A stretch of DNA of 64,000 nucleotides from Enterococcus sp. MMGLQ5-1 (GCF_013155265.1 NZ_JABJXU010000012.1:23594-87593), one strand, 5' to 3'; shown: positions 33,967 to 46,936, counted from the stretch's first letter. Program-made: numbers and translations. Notes: generated from the sequence alone by a model not told the origin.

Positions 33967-35694
33967 ATGCCTAGAAGCTTAATATGGGTTATTGTTATCT
34001 TATTAATTATCATCGTTGCATTTTATATCGTTAGCTTGATTTTCAAAAAGAAGAGTCAGGATCGGTTGGACGCTTTAGAAGAACGTAAAAACACACTTTT
34101 TGAACTACCAGTTTCAGATGAAATCGAGCGAGTGAAGCAGATGCATCTAGTAGGTGAAAGTCAAAATACCTTCCGAGAGTGGAATCAAAAATGGACCGAT
34201 ATTTTAAACAACTCACTAGCAGATTTAGAATCACACATTTTTGAAGCAGAAAATTTAAATGAAACGCTTCGTTTTATCAAGGCTGGTCATATTATTGATA
34301 CTGCAGAAAGCCAAATTGAGCTGATGGAAACCGATGTCCAATCCATTCGCAACGGCTTGAAAAATCTACGTGAAACCGAAGAAAAAAATTCAATTGCTGT
34401 TCAAGAGGCACTTGATGTCTATGAGGAATTAAGCAAGACCATTAAAGAGAGTAAATCGAAATTTGGTAATACTGTTTCCGAATTGGAAAAACGACTTTAT
34501 AATATTGAGATTGAATTTACTCAATTTGTTGCCTTAAACACCTCTGGTGATCCAATTGAAGCAACTAAGGTCTTAAAAAAGGCGGAAGAGGACACCTATG
34601 ATTTAAAATCGGCTGCAGACCGCATTCCACCAATCATTGAAGAGTTAAATGAAACATTCCCTGCGCAAATTGATGAACTCGAAAAAGGGTATCAAAAGCT
34701 AATCGATCAAAAATACGTCTTTTCAGAAAAAAATATTGAAGCACAAATATCAGAAATTAAAGGTAAAATTACTTCTGCTATTTCTGATATCGAGCGTTTT
34801 GAAATTGATGAAACTGAAAATAATAATGAAAATATCCAAAATGCAATAGACAGTCTTTATGATATTTTTGAAAATGAAATTGATGCCAAAGTATTTGTTA
34901 CTAAAAACATTAAAACCATTAAAGATTATATCAATCATGCAAAAGAAAATAATAAAAAGCTGTTAATCGAAATTGATCATGTTTCGCAAAGCTACGCACT
35001 CAATCATAATGAACTTGGACGTGCTCGAAGCTACCAAAATGAAATTGAAGAAATTGAGCGTCAAACTAACGAGCTAATTCCTAAAATCGAAAACAATGAG
35101 AAGGTATATACCGAAGCAAAAAATTTCTTAGATGAATCATTTAGAGTGTTAGCAGATATTGAAAAAGAGCAAGTAACAATTTCAAACACTTTGGATACTT
35201 TACGTCAAGATGAAAAGATTGCCTTACAAAAAATTGATGATTTTGAGCTTGAGCTTAGAGCAATTAAACGTCATGTTGAAAAGCAACGCTTACCCGGTCT
35301 ACCTCAAGAGTACACTGACTTCTTCTTTACCACAACTGAACAGGTCGAAGGTCTAATTGATGACTTAAACAAGGTTCGTATCAATATCGAAGAAATCAAT
35401 CAAAAAATTAAAGCCTGTGGTGAAGAAATTAACCTACTCGGCAATCGTACTGAAGAACTGATTGATGCTGCTGGCTTGGCGGAACAATTGATGCAATATG
35501 CCAATCGCTGGCGCCATAACACGCCAATCATTACTCAGGCCTTTAATCGTTCATATCAGTTATTTGCTCAAGAATATGCTTATAAAGCATCGCTTGATGA
35601 AATTGGTTCTGCTTTGGAAAAAATTGAACCTGGTTCTTTTAAACGAATTGAACAGTATTACTTTAAAAATAAAGATAGCTTATTTGAAAATTAA
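33967..35694 (+). CDS. ezrA: Septation ring formation regulator EzrA
   Basis: This 575-residue protein has an N-terminal TM helix (about residues 4-26) followed by a cytoplasmic array of long coiled-coil spectrin-like repeats rich in E, K, N and I. EzrA binds FtsZ and links it to the division and cell-wall machinery at mid-cell. Length equals streptococcal EzrA. SD AGGGG. Flanked by its own promoter and terminator. Confidence 0.95.
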   Translation: MPRSLIWVIVILLIIIVAFYIVSLIFKKKSQDRLDALEERKNTLFELPVSDEIERVKQMHLVGESQNTFREWNQKWTDILNNSLADLESHIFEAENLNETLRFIKAGHIIDTAESQIELMETDVQSIRNGLKNLRETEEKNSIAVQEALDVYEELSKTIKESKSKFGNTVSELEKRLYNIEIEFTQFVALNTSGDPIEATKVLKKAEEDTYDLKSAADRIPPIIEELNETFPAQIDELEKGYQKLIDQKYVFSEKNIEAQISEIKGKITSAISDIERFEIDETENNNENIQNAIDSLYDIFENEIDAKVFVTKNIKTIKDYINHAKENNKKLLIEIDHVSQSYALNHNELGRARSYQNEIEEIERQTNELIPKIENNEKVYTEAKNFLDESFRVLADIEKEQVTISNTLDTLRQDEKIALQKIDDFELELRAIKRHVEKQRLPGLPQEYTDFFFTTTEQVEGLIDDLNKVRINIEEINQKIKACGEEINLLGNRTEELIDAAGLAEQLMQYANRWRHNTPIITQAFNRSYQLFAQEYAYKASLDEIGSALEKIEPGSFKRIEQYYFKNKDSLFEN

Positions 35695-35734
35695 AAAAAA
35701 TACGTTTCGGCTCAAAGTCGAGACGTATTTTTTT
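35693..35734 (+). terminator. Terminator of ezrA
   Basis: AAAAAATACGT / ACGTATTTTTTT with an inner TCG/CGA pairing, directly after the stop. Confidence 0.85.
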
Positions 35735-35752
35735 AGTCTATCGACGAATGAA

Positions 35753-35788
35753 AAAGCCTAGAAGTTCTAGATTAAACTTCTAAGCTTA
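35753..35788 (-). terminator. Terminator-like hairpin after rmlB
   Basis: AGC-CTAGAAGTT and AACTTCTA-AGCT are complementary except for one unpaired base, with an A-rich (minus: T-rich) flank. It lies about 35 bp beyond the rmlB stop. Confidence 0.6.
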
Positions 35789-35820
35789 TTAATTATCAAT
35801 CATCAATAATTAATTATTAA

Positions 35821-37497
<1,677 letters not shown>

Positions 37498-37498
<1 letters not shown>

Positions 37499-38367
37499 TA
37501 TACCTCACCAATCAAGCGTAGTAGATATTGTCCATATTCATTCTTTTTCAAAGGCTGCGCTAATTCTTTCACCTGCGCCTTTGAAATATAGCCCATCCGG
37601 TAAGCAATTTCCTCTAAATTAGCAACCTGCATATTTTGCATTCTTTGGACTGTTTCAATATATTGAGCTGCTTCAAGCAGGCTTTCATGTGTACCTGTAT
37701 CAAGCCAAGCGAAGCCTCTTCCCATCAATTCAACAGATAAATCGCCACGCTCCAAATAAGCCTTGTTGACATCCGTGATCTCTAATTCGCCACGAGGTGA
37801 AGGCTGAATATTTTTTGCAATTTCAACGACATCATTATCATAGAAATAAAGACCAGTCACAGCATAATTTGATTTTGGTTGTGCTGGTTTTTCCTCAATT
37901 GACACTGCAGTCATCTTATCATCAAACTCTACCACACCAAAGCGCTCTGGATCAGGCACATGATAACCGAATACCGTTGCACCCTTTTCTCTTGCAGCAG
38001 CAGTCTGTAGCATTTTAGACAAGCCCGGACCATGATAAATATTATCACCTAAGACAAGTGCCACCGAATCCTCACCAATGAAATCCTCACCAATAATAAA
38101 AGCTTGGGCTAAGCCATCTGGACTTGGCTGAACAGCATATTGTAAATTGATACCAAATTCTGAGCCGTCCTGTAGTAATTCTTTAAATCTTGGTGTATCT
38201 TGTGGGGTTGAAATAATTAATATATCCTTAATACCAGCTAACATCAAAGTAGACAATGGGTAATAAATCATTGGTTTATCATAAACCGGCATTAATTGCT
38301 TACTTACTGCACGGGTTACTGGGTATAAACGAGTACCACTACCACCCGCTAAGATAATTCCTTTCAT
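37498..38367 (-). CDS. rmlA: Glucose-1-phosphate thymidylyltransferase
   Basis: This 289-residue nucleotidyltransferase makes dTDP-glucose. It has the N-terminal [11 protein letters not shown] (residues 8-18), [26 protein letters not shown] and [20 protein letters not shown] in two blocks. First gene of the rml operon, with a near-consensus promoter just upstream. rmlD is not in the window, as in streptococci where it heads the rhamnan locus. Confidence 0.97.
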
Positions 38368-38397
38368 AATTGACCTCCATTATAGATTTCCTTGTTA

Positions 38398-38426
38398 ATT
38401 ATCGCTTAAAATCACAATACCGTCAA
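38398..38426 (-). promoter_or_regulatory. rml operon promoter
   Basis: Minus strand TTGACG (38421-38426), 17 bp, GATAAT (38398-38403), 31 bp before the rmlA start. Confidence 0.7.
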
Positions 38427-38461
38427 CTCTCTTTAGACTTTGTTACTATTTCTTAAGATTG

Positions 38462-38490
38462 TTGACATTCCTCCTATGATTGATTTACAA
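38462..38490 (+). promoter_or_regulatory. Candidate promoter of the hydrolase-mprF operon
   Basis: TTGACA (38462-38467), 17 bp, TTACAA (38485-38490). The -35 is perfect and the -10 is weak, so other starts are possible. Confidence 0.45.
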
Positions 38491-38566
38491 AACGATTGAG
38501 AGATGATAATTTTTAATAGATAAGGTAAAATTCAGATAGCAGTTCATTAAATCAAGAAGGTGCTTT

Positions 38567-39262
38567 ATGTTTATTAATTTAAAAGATAACACTAAAATTT
38601 ATCTCGAAATTTCCGGCGAAGGCTTTCCGCTAATCTTATTGCACGGCAATGCACAATCTAATACTTATTTTAAAAAACAGATTGAAGCCTTTCAAGAAAG
38701 CTATCAGGTCATCCGAATAGATTTTAGAGGGCACGGTAAAAGTACAAATCGGGGTAATCAATTTAGCTTAAAAAAATTTTCGGAGGATCTTAAAGAAATC
38801 GTAGATACCTTAAAAATTAAACGCTTTGATTTGCTAGGCTTTAGTGATGGTGCAAATGTTGCAATGTACTTTGCCGTCAATCATCCGCAAATGGTCAACT
38901 CATTAGTGCTCAATTCAGGTAATATCTCTATTAATGGTTTATTTTGGGTTTCAAAAGCTGCGACCGAAATATCGATTTTACTTGCTTATCTGTGTTTTTG
39001 GCAACCAGAATTACCTAAAATTAGAAAATTGATGCGTGAAAGCTTAACGATTTCCTTCGCTGATTTAGAACGAATAACAGCTAAAACATTAGTTTTAATC
39101 GGTCAATTTGACATTATTAAGCGGCAGCATTCGCAAAAAATTGCAAATTCAATTCCAAATGCGATACTTAAGGTTGTGCCTTGGGCACTCCATGATATTG
39201 CTTATTTACAGCCGCAAAAATTTAATCGTATCGTACTTAAGTTTTTAAAAGCATCTGTTTAG
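38567..39262 (+). CDS. Alpha/beta hydrolase
   Basis: This 231-residue soluble hydrolase has the oxyanion-hole HGNAQSN (about residue 27), DFRGHGKS, the nucleophile elbow GFSDGAN (Ser about 94) and the catalytic His in ALHDIAY near residue 207. Substrate unknown. It stands 16 bp before mprF on the same strand, so it may act on a lipid or ester linked to MprF products; that link is inference. Confidence 0.88.
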   Translation: MFINLKDNTKIYLEISGEGFPLILLHGNAQSNTYFKKQIEAFQESYQVIRIDFRGHGKSTNRGNQFSLKKFSEDLKEIVDTLKIKRFDLLGFSDGANVAMYFAVNHPQMVNSLVLNSGNISINGLFWVSKAATEISILLAYLCFWQPELPKIRKLMRESLTISFADLERITAKTLVLIGQFDIIKRQHSQKIANSIPNAILKVVPWALHDIAYLQPQKFNRIVLKFLKASV

Positions 39263-39278
39263 AGTTAAAGGAGTAGAA

Positions 39279-41855
39279 ATGAAATTCTTAATTCAAAAGA
39301 TTAAGGAACAATTCAAATTAATTAAGGGATTATTCTTTGTCACCGTCGTCGCAGTTGTCATTTATGAATCACTAGCCATTATTAAAACAATTCAACCCGA
39401 TAAATTGAGGCATGCTTTCAATCAGATTACACCACTAGAAGTAATTGCGCTGATTTTACTCGGAGCACTAGCTGTTCTCCCCATGATTTATTATGATTTT
39501 ATTTTTAATAAAGAATTACAAACAAACTTCTCAAAAAAATATATTGCTGAAAGCAGTTTATTAATTAATACCTTAAATAATCTAGTTGGCTTTGGAGGGC
39601 TAATTGGCACCAGCTTGAGAGCACACTTTTATGGTAAGGAAAAGACACCCAAAGATGTCCTTAAAGCACTCGGCAAGCTATTAATATTTGAAATTAGTGG
39701 TTTATCCATTTTAAGCGCTATTGCCCTCATACTTGCCTTCACACCTTGGACAAACAATTATTTCTATCAATATTGGCCATGGCTACTTGGTGGTACCTTA
39801 TATTTTCCAGTTATTTTAATTGTCAGCTTTTTGGCAAAAGACAAGGCTTTATTGAGTATCCCTCGTCGCTTAAAATATGAGTTAACCTTGACCTCAATTT
39901 TAGAATGGTTAGCAGTAAGCTGCTTTTTCATTTTTGTGGGGCTCACAATTGGTGAAAATTTTGCCATTAGTAATCTATTCGTACTCTATATTGCTGCAAC
40001 AATCATTGGCTTTGTTTCGCTAATTCCGGGTGGTCTCGGCTCATTTGATATTATGATGATTCTAGGGTTGCAAAACATCGGTATCTCAACTGAGCAAGCG
40101 GCAGTTTGGCTACTGATTTATCGAATTGGCTATTATTTAATTCCAGTTATCATCGCCGTCATTTTATTTCTCAAAACAAGCTTTAATGAGATTAATCAGC
40201 ACTACGATGGACTACCTAAAATACTTATCTCTGATTTTGCACACCACGCCTCAGTATTTTTACTCTATACGCTGGGCATTTTAATGGTATTATCGGCCGC
40301 AATTCCGGTCGCATTTGAAAAGAATCATTTCTTACATCAATTTTCACCCTGGGGTGCTCAAACCATTCTAACAGTGCCAAAATTAACAGTGGGCTTTTTA
40401 CTCTTAATTGTTGCACACTCTATCTTGGTCAAGGTGAAGCGGGCTTTTGTACCATCCTTAATTTTATTGATTGGCACTTTGGTTTATATCATCGTAAAAT
40501 CATCTTCCCTCATTCCAGCGTTAAATGGGAATGCTTTGTTTTTCTCATATTATCGTTCAAGTATGATCACGGGAATTATTATCGGTATCGCCATCGTATT
40601 AATTATACTTTCAAAAAAATCATTACATCGTAAGCAATTAGTATTATCCAATGAATTATTCTTTAAAGACGGGCTAATTTTTATTGTGCTATCAATCGCT
40701 TATATTTTAATTGGTGTTTATAATCATCCAAATCGCCACCATCATCGACCAAGAGTCAACTTTCTACTCTTTCCTTCGGAAAAGCTCTGGTTGTCTGGGT
40801 TTTTGATGATGATAATTATCTCTGTCTTTATGGCAATATTAATTCATTATCTACAGGGTAAAAAAGAGACAATAGGACAAGCATTTGATAATCAAAAGGT
40901 ACAAGCCGTGCTTGAGCAATTTGGAGGCAATCAGCAAAGTCATCTTGCCTTTTTAAAAGACAAAGAGCTGTTCTTTTATCAAGCTGAGGGCGTAAATCAA
41001 GCATTTTTGCAATTTAAGCAAATTCAAGATAAGCTGATTGTAATGGGTGATCCGTCTGGTAATCCAGCGTATTTTCAAAAGCTGATTGAGGATTTTGTCA
41101 ATCAAGCCGATATTTTGGGATATTCGCCAATTTTTTATGAGGTGACAAAAAATCAAACGATGTTCTTACACGAACTAGGCTTTAGGTTCTTTAAAATGGG
41201 CGAGGAGGGGCACGTCGATTTACAAAGCTTTTCCATCTCTGGCAAGAAAAATAGAACGAAGCGTTCACTGGTCAATCAAGTTGAAAAGGCTGGTTTTACA
41301 ATGGCAATTATTACCCCGCCCTTCGATAGAGAATTGATGGAGCGACTCAAAGCAATTTCTGATGAATGGCTGGCAGGCCGTGAAGAAAAAGGTTTTTCAC
41401 TTGGCTTTTTCAGTGAAGATTATTGCCAACGCGCACCAATTGCTGTTGTCAAGGGTCAAAATGGACAGATCGAAGCCTTTGCAACAATCATGCCCTGCTA
41501 TCAGGAAAAGCGCATTATCTCAATTGACTTAATGCGTTACTCAAAAGAAGCACCAAAGGGTGTAATGGATTTCTTATTTATTTCAATTTTTGAGCATTAT
41601 CAAGCCGAAGGCTATCAATACTTTGATTTAGGTATGGCACCGCTATCTAATGTTGGTGTTTCTTCAAAAAGCTACGCTTTTGAAAGAATTGCTCACTTAA
41701 TTTATCAATTTGGTACTAAAATATACAGTTTTCAGGGCTTACGTGCCTACAAAGACAAATATGCTGATTTTTGGGTCAGCCGTTACACCCTATATAGTCG
41801 TGATAAAAATGTCATTTTTACAATTTTAGCCTTACTTTCTGCTGATAAAAGATGA
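39279..41855 (+). CDS. mprF: Phosphatidylglycerol lysyltransferase / flippase MprF
   Basis: This 858-residue protein has an N-terminal flippase region with a dozen or so TM helices (about residues 1-540; conserved GGLGSFDIMMILGL) and a C-terminal cytosolic GNAT-like aminoacyl-tRNA-dependent transferase (about 545-858; GDPSGNP, EEKGFSLGFF, FDLGMAPLSN). It adds Lys or another amino acid to lipid and flips the product to the outer leaflet, reducing binding of cationic peptides. Full length, SD AAAGGAG. Confidence 0.95.
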   Translation: MKFLIQKIKEQFKLIKGLFFVTVVAVVIYESLAIIKTIQPDKLRHAFNQITPLEVIALILLGALAVLPMIYYDFIFNKELQTNFSKKYIAESSLLINTLNNLVGFGGLIGTSLRAHFYGKEKTPKDVLKALGKLLIFEISGLSILSAIALILAFTPWTNNYFYQYWPWLLGGTLYFPVILIVSFLAKDKALLSIPRRLKYELTLTSILEWLAVSCFFIFVGLTIGENFAISNLFVLYIAATIIGFVSLIPGGLGSFDIMMILGLQNIGISTEQAAVWLLIYRIGYYLIPVIIAVILFLKTSFNEINQHYDGLPKILISDFAHHASVFLLYTLGILMVLSAAIPVAFEKNHFLHQFSPWGAQTILTVPKLTVGFLLLIVAHSILVKVKRAFVPSLILLIGTLVYIIVKSSSLIPALNGNALFFSYYRSSMITGIIIGIAIVLIILSKKSLHRKQLVLSNELFFKDGLIFIVLSIAYILIGVYNHPNRHHHRPRVNFLLFPSEKLWLSGFLMMIIISVFMAILIHYLQGKKETIGQAFDNQKVQAVLEQFGGNQQSHLAFLKDKELFFYQAEGVNQAFLQFKQIQDKLIVMGDPSGNPAYFQKLIEDFVNQADILGYSPIFYEVTKNQTMFLHELGFRFFKMGEEGHVDLQSFSISGKKNRTKRSLVNQVEKAGFTMAIITPPFDRELMERLKAISDEWLAGREEKGFSLGFFSEDYCQRAPIAVVKGQNGQIEAFATIMPCYQEKRIISIDLMRYSKEAPKGVMDFLFISIFEHYQAEGYQYFDLGMAPLSNVGVSSKSYAFERIAHLIYQFGTKIYSFQGLRAYKDKYADFWVSRYTLYSRDKNVIFTILALLSADKR

Positions 41856-41857
41856 CT

Positions 41858-41925
41858 AAAAAGCGTTAATTACAAACTGCAGCGACCGATAAAATGGTCT
41901 TACAGTCATTGAATTAACGCTTTTT
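41858..41925. terminator. Hairpin between mprF and the converging aminotransferase gene
   Basis: AAAAAGCGTTAATT and AATTAACGCTTTTT form a perfect 14-bp stem with a 40-nt loop that itself contains short complementary parts. It is bidirectional and begins next to the mprF stop. Confidence 0.75.
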
Positions 41926-41928
41926 ACT

Positions 41929-42771
41929 TTAAATTAATGCTTGAAATTCCTGATAAGTCGCAGCTTGTAACGCCTGTAATAGCTGTTCATTTCTACCACC
42001 TACCCCTTTACCATCAATTTCAGTAACTTGTGAACAAAAATGGCTAGAGCTCGTAATAATAACTTCTTCTGCATTAAATAATTCATCTAGATTAAAGGCT
42101 GTTTCATCACAAGGGATACCTAGCCTTTTTGCAGCCATTAATAAATGCTTTCGAGCAATCCCCGGCAAAATCCAGTGATCCGTAGGTGCAGTTTTTAAGC
42201 GACCTTTTTGGATAATATGAACATTACTATGTGCACATTCCGTCACACGTCCCTGACGATGATAAATCGTTTCATCCAGCCCTTTTTGCTGTGCGCGTTG
42301 AGTCGACATGACGTTGGGTAAAAGATTTAATGTTTTAATATGGCATAATTCAAAACGAATATCTGGCTCTGTTTGCACCTTCAATGATTGGGTCAAAATC
42401 GTTTTAGGACTGGTTGATGGCGTAATATAAACAGTCAGATTCGGCTTAATATTTAAATCATAGGCATGATTTCTAATCGCAGTACCTCGAGAAACCTGAA
42501 AATAAACAAACTGCTCAGATGAGTCAACCTTTAATGCAAGCTCTGCTAGTAATTCGGCAAGCCACGCTTTACTAAAATCAGGCTGAATATTAACTAGACT
42601 CATACTATTGAAAAAGCGATTGATATGGTCCTCTAAAAGATAAATTCGATGTTGACTCGCAATCGTCGCATCATAGACCCCATCGCCAAAATAATGTGAT
42701 CGATCATTTAGAGGAATACTCATATCCTCAATTGTCGAAATCTTACCGTTATAATATGCAATATTTTTCAT
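41929..42771 (-). CDS. Class IV aminotransferase, D-amino acid aminotransferase-like
   Basis: This 280-residue fold-type IV PLP enzyme has NDRSHYFGDGVYD near the start, the PLP Lys expected in CHIKTLNLLPNV (about 150), and TECAHSNVHI. The pattern is that of D-alanine aminotransferase (Dat), which supplies D-Glu/D-Ala for peptidoglycan, but 4-amino-4-deoxychorismate lyase or a branched-chain relative cannot be excluded. SD AGGAGG. Confidence 0.85.
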   Translation of the reverse strand: MKNIAYYNGKISTIEDMSIPLNDRSHYFGDGVYDATIASQHRIYLLEDHINRFFNSMSLVNIQPDFSKAWLAELLAELALKVDSSEQFVYFQVSRGTAIRNHAYDLNIKPNLTVYITPSTSPKTILTQSLKVQTEPDIRFELCHIKTLNLLPNVMSTQRAQQKGLDETIYHRQGRVTECAHSNVHIIQKGRLKTAPTDHWILPGIARKHLLMAAKRLGIPCDETAFNLDELFNAEEVIITSSSHFCSQVTEIDGKGVGGRNEQLLQALQAATYQEFQALI

Positions 42772-42849
42772 TCAATCCGCCTCCTAAATAAAAAATGCAC
42801 AAAGCTAATGATAGTCTTGTACATTATAAAGATAAAGTCCCGTGTTACT

Positions 42850-43092
42850 TCAGCGCTTTTTCCTTCTTTTTCCTTGATGCTTTGGCACTAGTAAAATGGC
42901 AAAGCAAATAAATATCAGACTAATAATTGCTGATACAATGGCAATTTTACCAGCCAAACCAATCAGTGTTAAATGTTCGGCAGCCCAATAATAATATAAA
43001 ATATAACAATTAATGATAATAATCACCAATCGTACAGCATTACCAATTGTCAACGCCTTAATAATACGAATCGTCTTATTTTTATTTTTCAT
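42850..43092 (-). CDS. Small two-TM membrane protein
   Basis: This 80-residue protein of unknown family has two TM helices (about residues 15-32 and 41-65) with a basic N-terminus (KNKNKTIR) and C-terminus (KHQGKRRKKR). Start ATG 43092 (SD GGA) directly follows the stop of the ArsC-like gene, so the two form a pair. Confidence 0.65.
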   Translation of the reverse strand: MKNKNKTIRIIKALTIGNAVRLVIIIINCYILYYYWAAEHLTLIGLAGKIAIVSAIISLIFICFAILLVPKHQGKRRKKR

Positions 43093-43093
43093 T

Positions 43094-43450
43094 TTAATTT
43101 CCAAAAATAGCTTGATACTGCGCCTCTTTAAAGCCTACAGCTAGGAGCTGACCATCCTTAACAAGCAACGGTCGTTTAATCAGCATCCCATCACTCGCAA
43201 GTAGCTTAGCGCGTGCAGCATCATCCAGCATTGCTAGCTGATCCTTTAAGCCAAGCTCGCGGTACTTCTGACCTGAGGTATTAAATAATTGTTTCGATTG
43301 AAAACGCCCCTGCTTCAACCATTCTAATATTTGTTTTTTTGATGGCGTATCCTGACGAATATCATAATCGTTAAAGCTAATTTGGTGATTTTCTAGCCAA
43401 TGCTTTGCCTTCTTACAGGTAGAACAGCCTGGGTGTTCAATAAAGTCCAT
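43094..43450 (-). CDS. ArsC/Spx-family thioredoxin-fold protein
   Basis: This 118-residue protein has the N-terminal CSTCKKA (CxxC, residues 9-12), a Thr/Pro-containing thioredoxin-like fold, and KRPLLVKDGQLLAVGFKE, as in the YffB/arsC-related group. It is not a clear Spx (no RPI/G10 context) nor a proven arsenate reductase. SD TAAGGAGG. Followed by the 80-residue membrane protein gene. Confidence 0.88.
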   Translation of the reverse strand: MDFIEHPGCSTCKKAKHWLENHQISFNDYDIRQDTPSKKQILEWLKQGRFQSKQLFNTSGQKYRELGLKDQLAMLDDAARAKLLASDGMLIKRPLLVKDGQLLAVGFKEAQYQAIFGN

Positions 43451-43532
43451 TTTATGCCTCCTTATTTAGCAATCACTTTATTTTATTATTATTAAGCTAT
43501 TACGTCAAAATATTAAATTTTTAAAATGCTAC

Positions 43533-43645
43533 TAAATCAGCGGCCTCAGAAAATTTCAACCTAAGACAGCTCTGCGCTCAGACGATTTTCGCCTGAGCGC
43601 AGCTTACCATAAAATATACTTATGTGAAAATTGCTAGCTGATTTA
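43533..43645. repeat. MITE-like dispersed repeat, family 2, short copy
   Basis: The copy is bounded by TAAATCAGC (43533-43541) and GCTGATTTA (43637-43645), perfect 9-bp terminal inverted repeats. It has a strong internal hairpin CTGCGCTCAG / CTGAGCGCAG (43572-43602) and the block TACTTATGTGAAAATTGCTAGC shared, in parts, with 52067-52094 and 29427-29450. It lies between the RodA and ArsC-like genes. Confidence 0.7.
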
Positions 43646-43668
43646 ACCCAACCGCAGCGTCAAACAAA

Positions 43669-44871
43669 TTAAGCTGCAAGCACACCTTTAGCCTTTAAAC
43701 TAGGACGCTTATCCTGAGTATGATACTTCATTGACAGAATTAAGCCAACACCGATTAGATTACTTACCATTGCAGAGCCCCCAGCCGAAATGAAGGGAAG
43801 CGGAATACCTGTTAATGGCAACAGTCCAATATTTGCCCCAATATTTTCAACAACATGGAATAAAATCATCATAATGATACCAGCCGAAATATAACTATAA
43901 AATTCATTATTTGAATCATAAGTCACCTGAATCATTCGGTAAATCAACATAAAATAAAGGAAAATCACTACCGCTGAGCCAACGAAGCCAAAATTTTCAG
44001 CAATAACCGTAAAAATCATATCACTTTCACGCACAGGAACACTAACATCAGTTACATTAAAGCCCTTACCCAATAGACCAGCTGAGCCAATTGCCATTAA
44101 GGCCTGACTTTGTTGGTAAGCTGAGCTCGAATCCGAATTAAAGGGATGGAGCCAGTCATCAAACCGGCTGAGCTGATATTTTTGGATACCAAGCTTTAAT
44201 AAAATCTCCCGTCCAGTATCATTTTGTACCATAAATAAGATTAAAGCGACAAAGCCAACTGCGAGAATCGCTAACGGCAGGATGATTTTCCAAGAAACAC
44301 CTGAGATAACAATTACACCAGCTAAAATGGCAAAGAAGACGAGCATCGTACCCAAGTCATCCTGAAATTTTAACAAAATAGCAACAGGTAAGGTAATCAG
44401 TATTTGCTTACCGAGTAGCACAAAATCACTTTTAATCGTTCGCTTTTGATGTTCAGCATTATGCCTGACCGAAATAAAGGCAAGCATTAGAACAAAAACA
44501 ATTTTCATAAATTCGGACGGTTGAAAAAGGGTATGTCCACCAAATGAAACCCAGTTTTTCGCCCCCGTTGAAGCAACCAAGCTCGAATCATAAAAAAATA
44601 TCGGTAGCAGCATTAGAACAAGCCCCATCCCATAAAGATAAGGTGTTAATTTCCATAAGAGCTTAGAACTAAAATGAATCACAATAATAGCCATCACAAT
44701 TCCAAAGATAATCCACCCACCCTGCCGCAATAATTGTGCGGTGATATTTCTTTTGGCCTCATGATAGTAAGCAACATAAAGTGAAAGCATTCCAATAATA
44801 GTTAATAAAAATACGGGTAAAATCAATCCGTAATCAATTCGTGAATCACGCTGTAGATTTCTTCGTTGCAT
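43669..44871 (-). CDS. rodA: Rod shape-determining SEDS glycosyltransferase RodA
   Basis: This 400-residue polytopic protein (about 10 TM) of the FtsW/RodA/SpoVE family polymerises peptidoglycan together with a class B PBP. Seen: FQPSEFMKI (about residue 117), KFQDDLGT, the catalytic-loop region GLLGKGFNVTD, PVRESDMIFTVIAENFGF and TGIPLPFISAGGSAM near the end. The short loops and PVRESD fit RodA better than FtsW. SD AAAGGGAG. Confidence 0.92.
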   Translation of the reverse strand: MQRRNLQRDSRIDYGLILPVFLLTIIGMLSLYVAYYHEAKRNITAQLLRQGGWIIFGIVMAIIVIHFSSKLLWKLTPYLYGMGLVLMLLPIFFYDSSLVASTGAKNWVSFGGHTLFQPSEFMKIVFVLMLAFISVRHNAEHQKRTIKSDFVLLGKQILITLPVAILLKFQDDLGTMLVFFAILAGVIVISGVSWKIILPLAILAVGFVALILFMVQNDTGREILLKLGIQKYQLSRFDDWLHPFNSDSSSAYQQSQALMAIGSAGLLGKGFNVTDVSVPVRESDMIFTVIAENFGFVGSAVVIFLYFMLIYRMIQVTYDSNNEFYSYISAGIIMMILFHVVENIGANIGLLPLTGIPLPFISAGGSAMVSNLIGVGLILSMKYHTQDKRPSLKAKGVLAA

Positions 44872-45042
44872 CGTTCTCCCTTTCCAAATTCAAAATAACG
44901 ATTTATCTAGCAAAGCTAATAATTATTATACAATACCCAATTATATAATAATTCAAAAGAAATAGCTCAAATTATTTAGTTTGTTTAATAAAAATTAGAA
45001 ACGAATATTACTAATTTTATTTAAAGCAAAGCCAATATCTAA

Positions 45043-45071
45043 TTGCACAGGCTTGCAGTTGAGTGTAAAAT
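45043..45071 (+). promoter_or_regulatory. purA promoter
   Basis: TTGCAC (45043-45048), 17 bp, TAAAAT (45066-45071), 65 bp before the purA ATG. No purine riboswitch or PurBox-like element was recognised in the leader. Confidence 0.6.
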
Positions 45072-45112
45072 AAGAGGGTAGTCTTAAAATAATTTTTAAA
45101 TACTTAACGTGA

Positions 45113-46429
<1,317 letters not shown>

Positions 46430-46458
46430 TTCACCAATTTTAAAATAGTAACCTAATT

Positions 46459-46505
46459 AAAACAGCCAGATTGCATTTTTAATAAATGCCTCTGACTGTT
46501 TTTTG
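46459..46505 (+). terminator. Terminator of purA
   Basis: AAAACAG-CAGA-GCATTT / AAATGC-CTG-CTGTTTTTT hairpin with a T run, 30 bp past the stop. Confidence 0.75.
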
Positions 46506-46514
46506 AATACACAT

Positions 46515-46779
46515 CGATCAATCTTTGAACTAAGCTTTTAACGCCCTTTGTCGCTTGAATTGAAGTACCTCACAAAAATGAAAGATTTCGCTACTTTAGA
46601 GAAATACCATTTTTGTGAGAAGAGGCGGAAGAACGGAGTGAACAAAAAATTAGAAGTCTTTTAACTAATTGATTATCACAACACTAACAATTTTCAGCCA
46701 TGCTGCAGCGATAAGTAGATAACACCTCTAATTCTGGTGAACGAAGTTGCTTCCGACGATGCCACTAATCTAGCTTCAA
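46515..46779. repeat. Dispersed repeat, family 3, copy A
   Basis: This 265-bp block is similar throughout to 57519-57791 (shared pieces: GAATT(G/A)AAGTACCTCACAAAAA, CAGCCATGCTG(C/T)AGCGATAA, GATAACACCTCT, ACTAATCTAGCTTCAA). It carries a hairpin with arms CTCACAAAAATG / CATTTTTGTGAG. It encodes nothing plausible. The remainder of the gap 46430-46981 contains a further hairpin-rich stretch (CGAGCAATAGCTCG about 46816) resembling the end of the 125-bp unit at 29.5 kb, and no gene. Confidence 0.7.
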
Positions 46780-46936
46780 TGACCAACACCTAGCAAACTA
46801 GAGAAAAAGTACGCACGAGCAATAGCTCGTTTACGTCTTTTTCCTAAGTTTGTACGGTGCTAACCGGACATTTCAGCTTTTTTAATAGCTGCCTCAAATT
46901 TCATTCTGAAATCCTCGGAGAGTAAGTCGTCATGGC

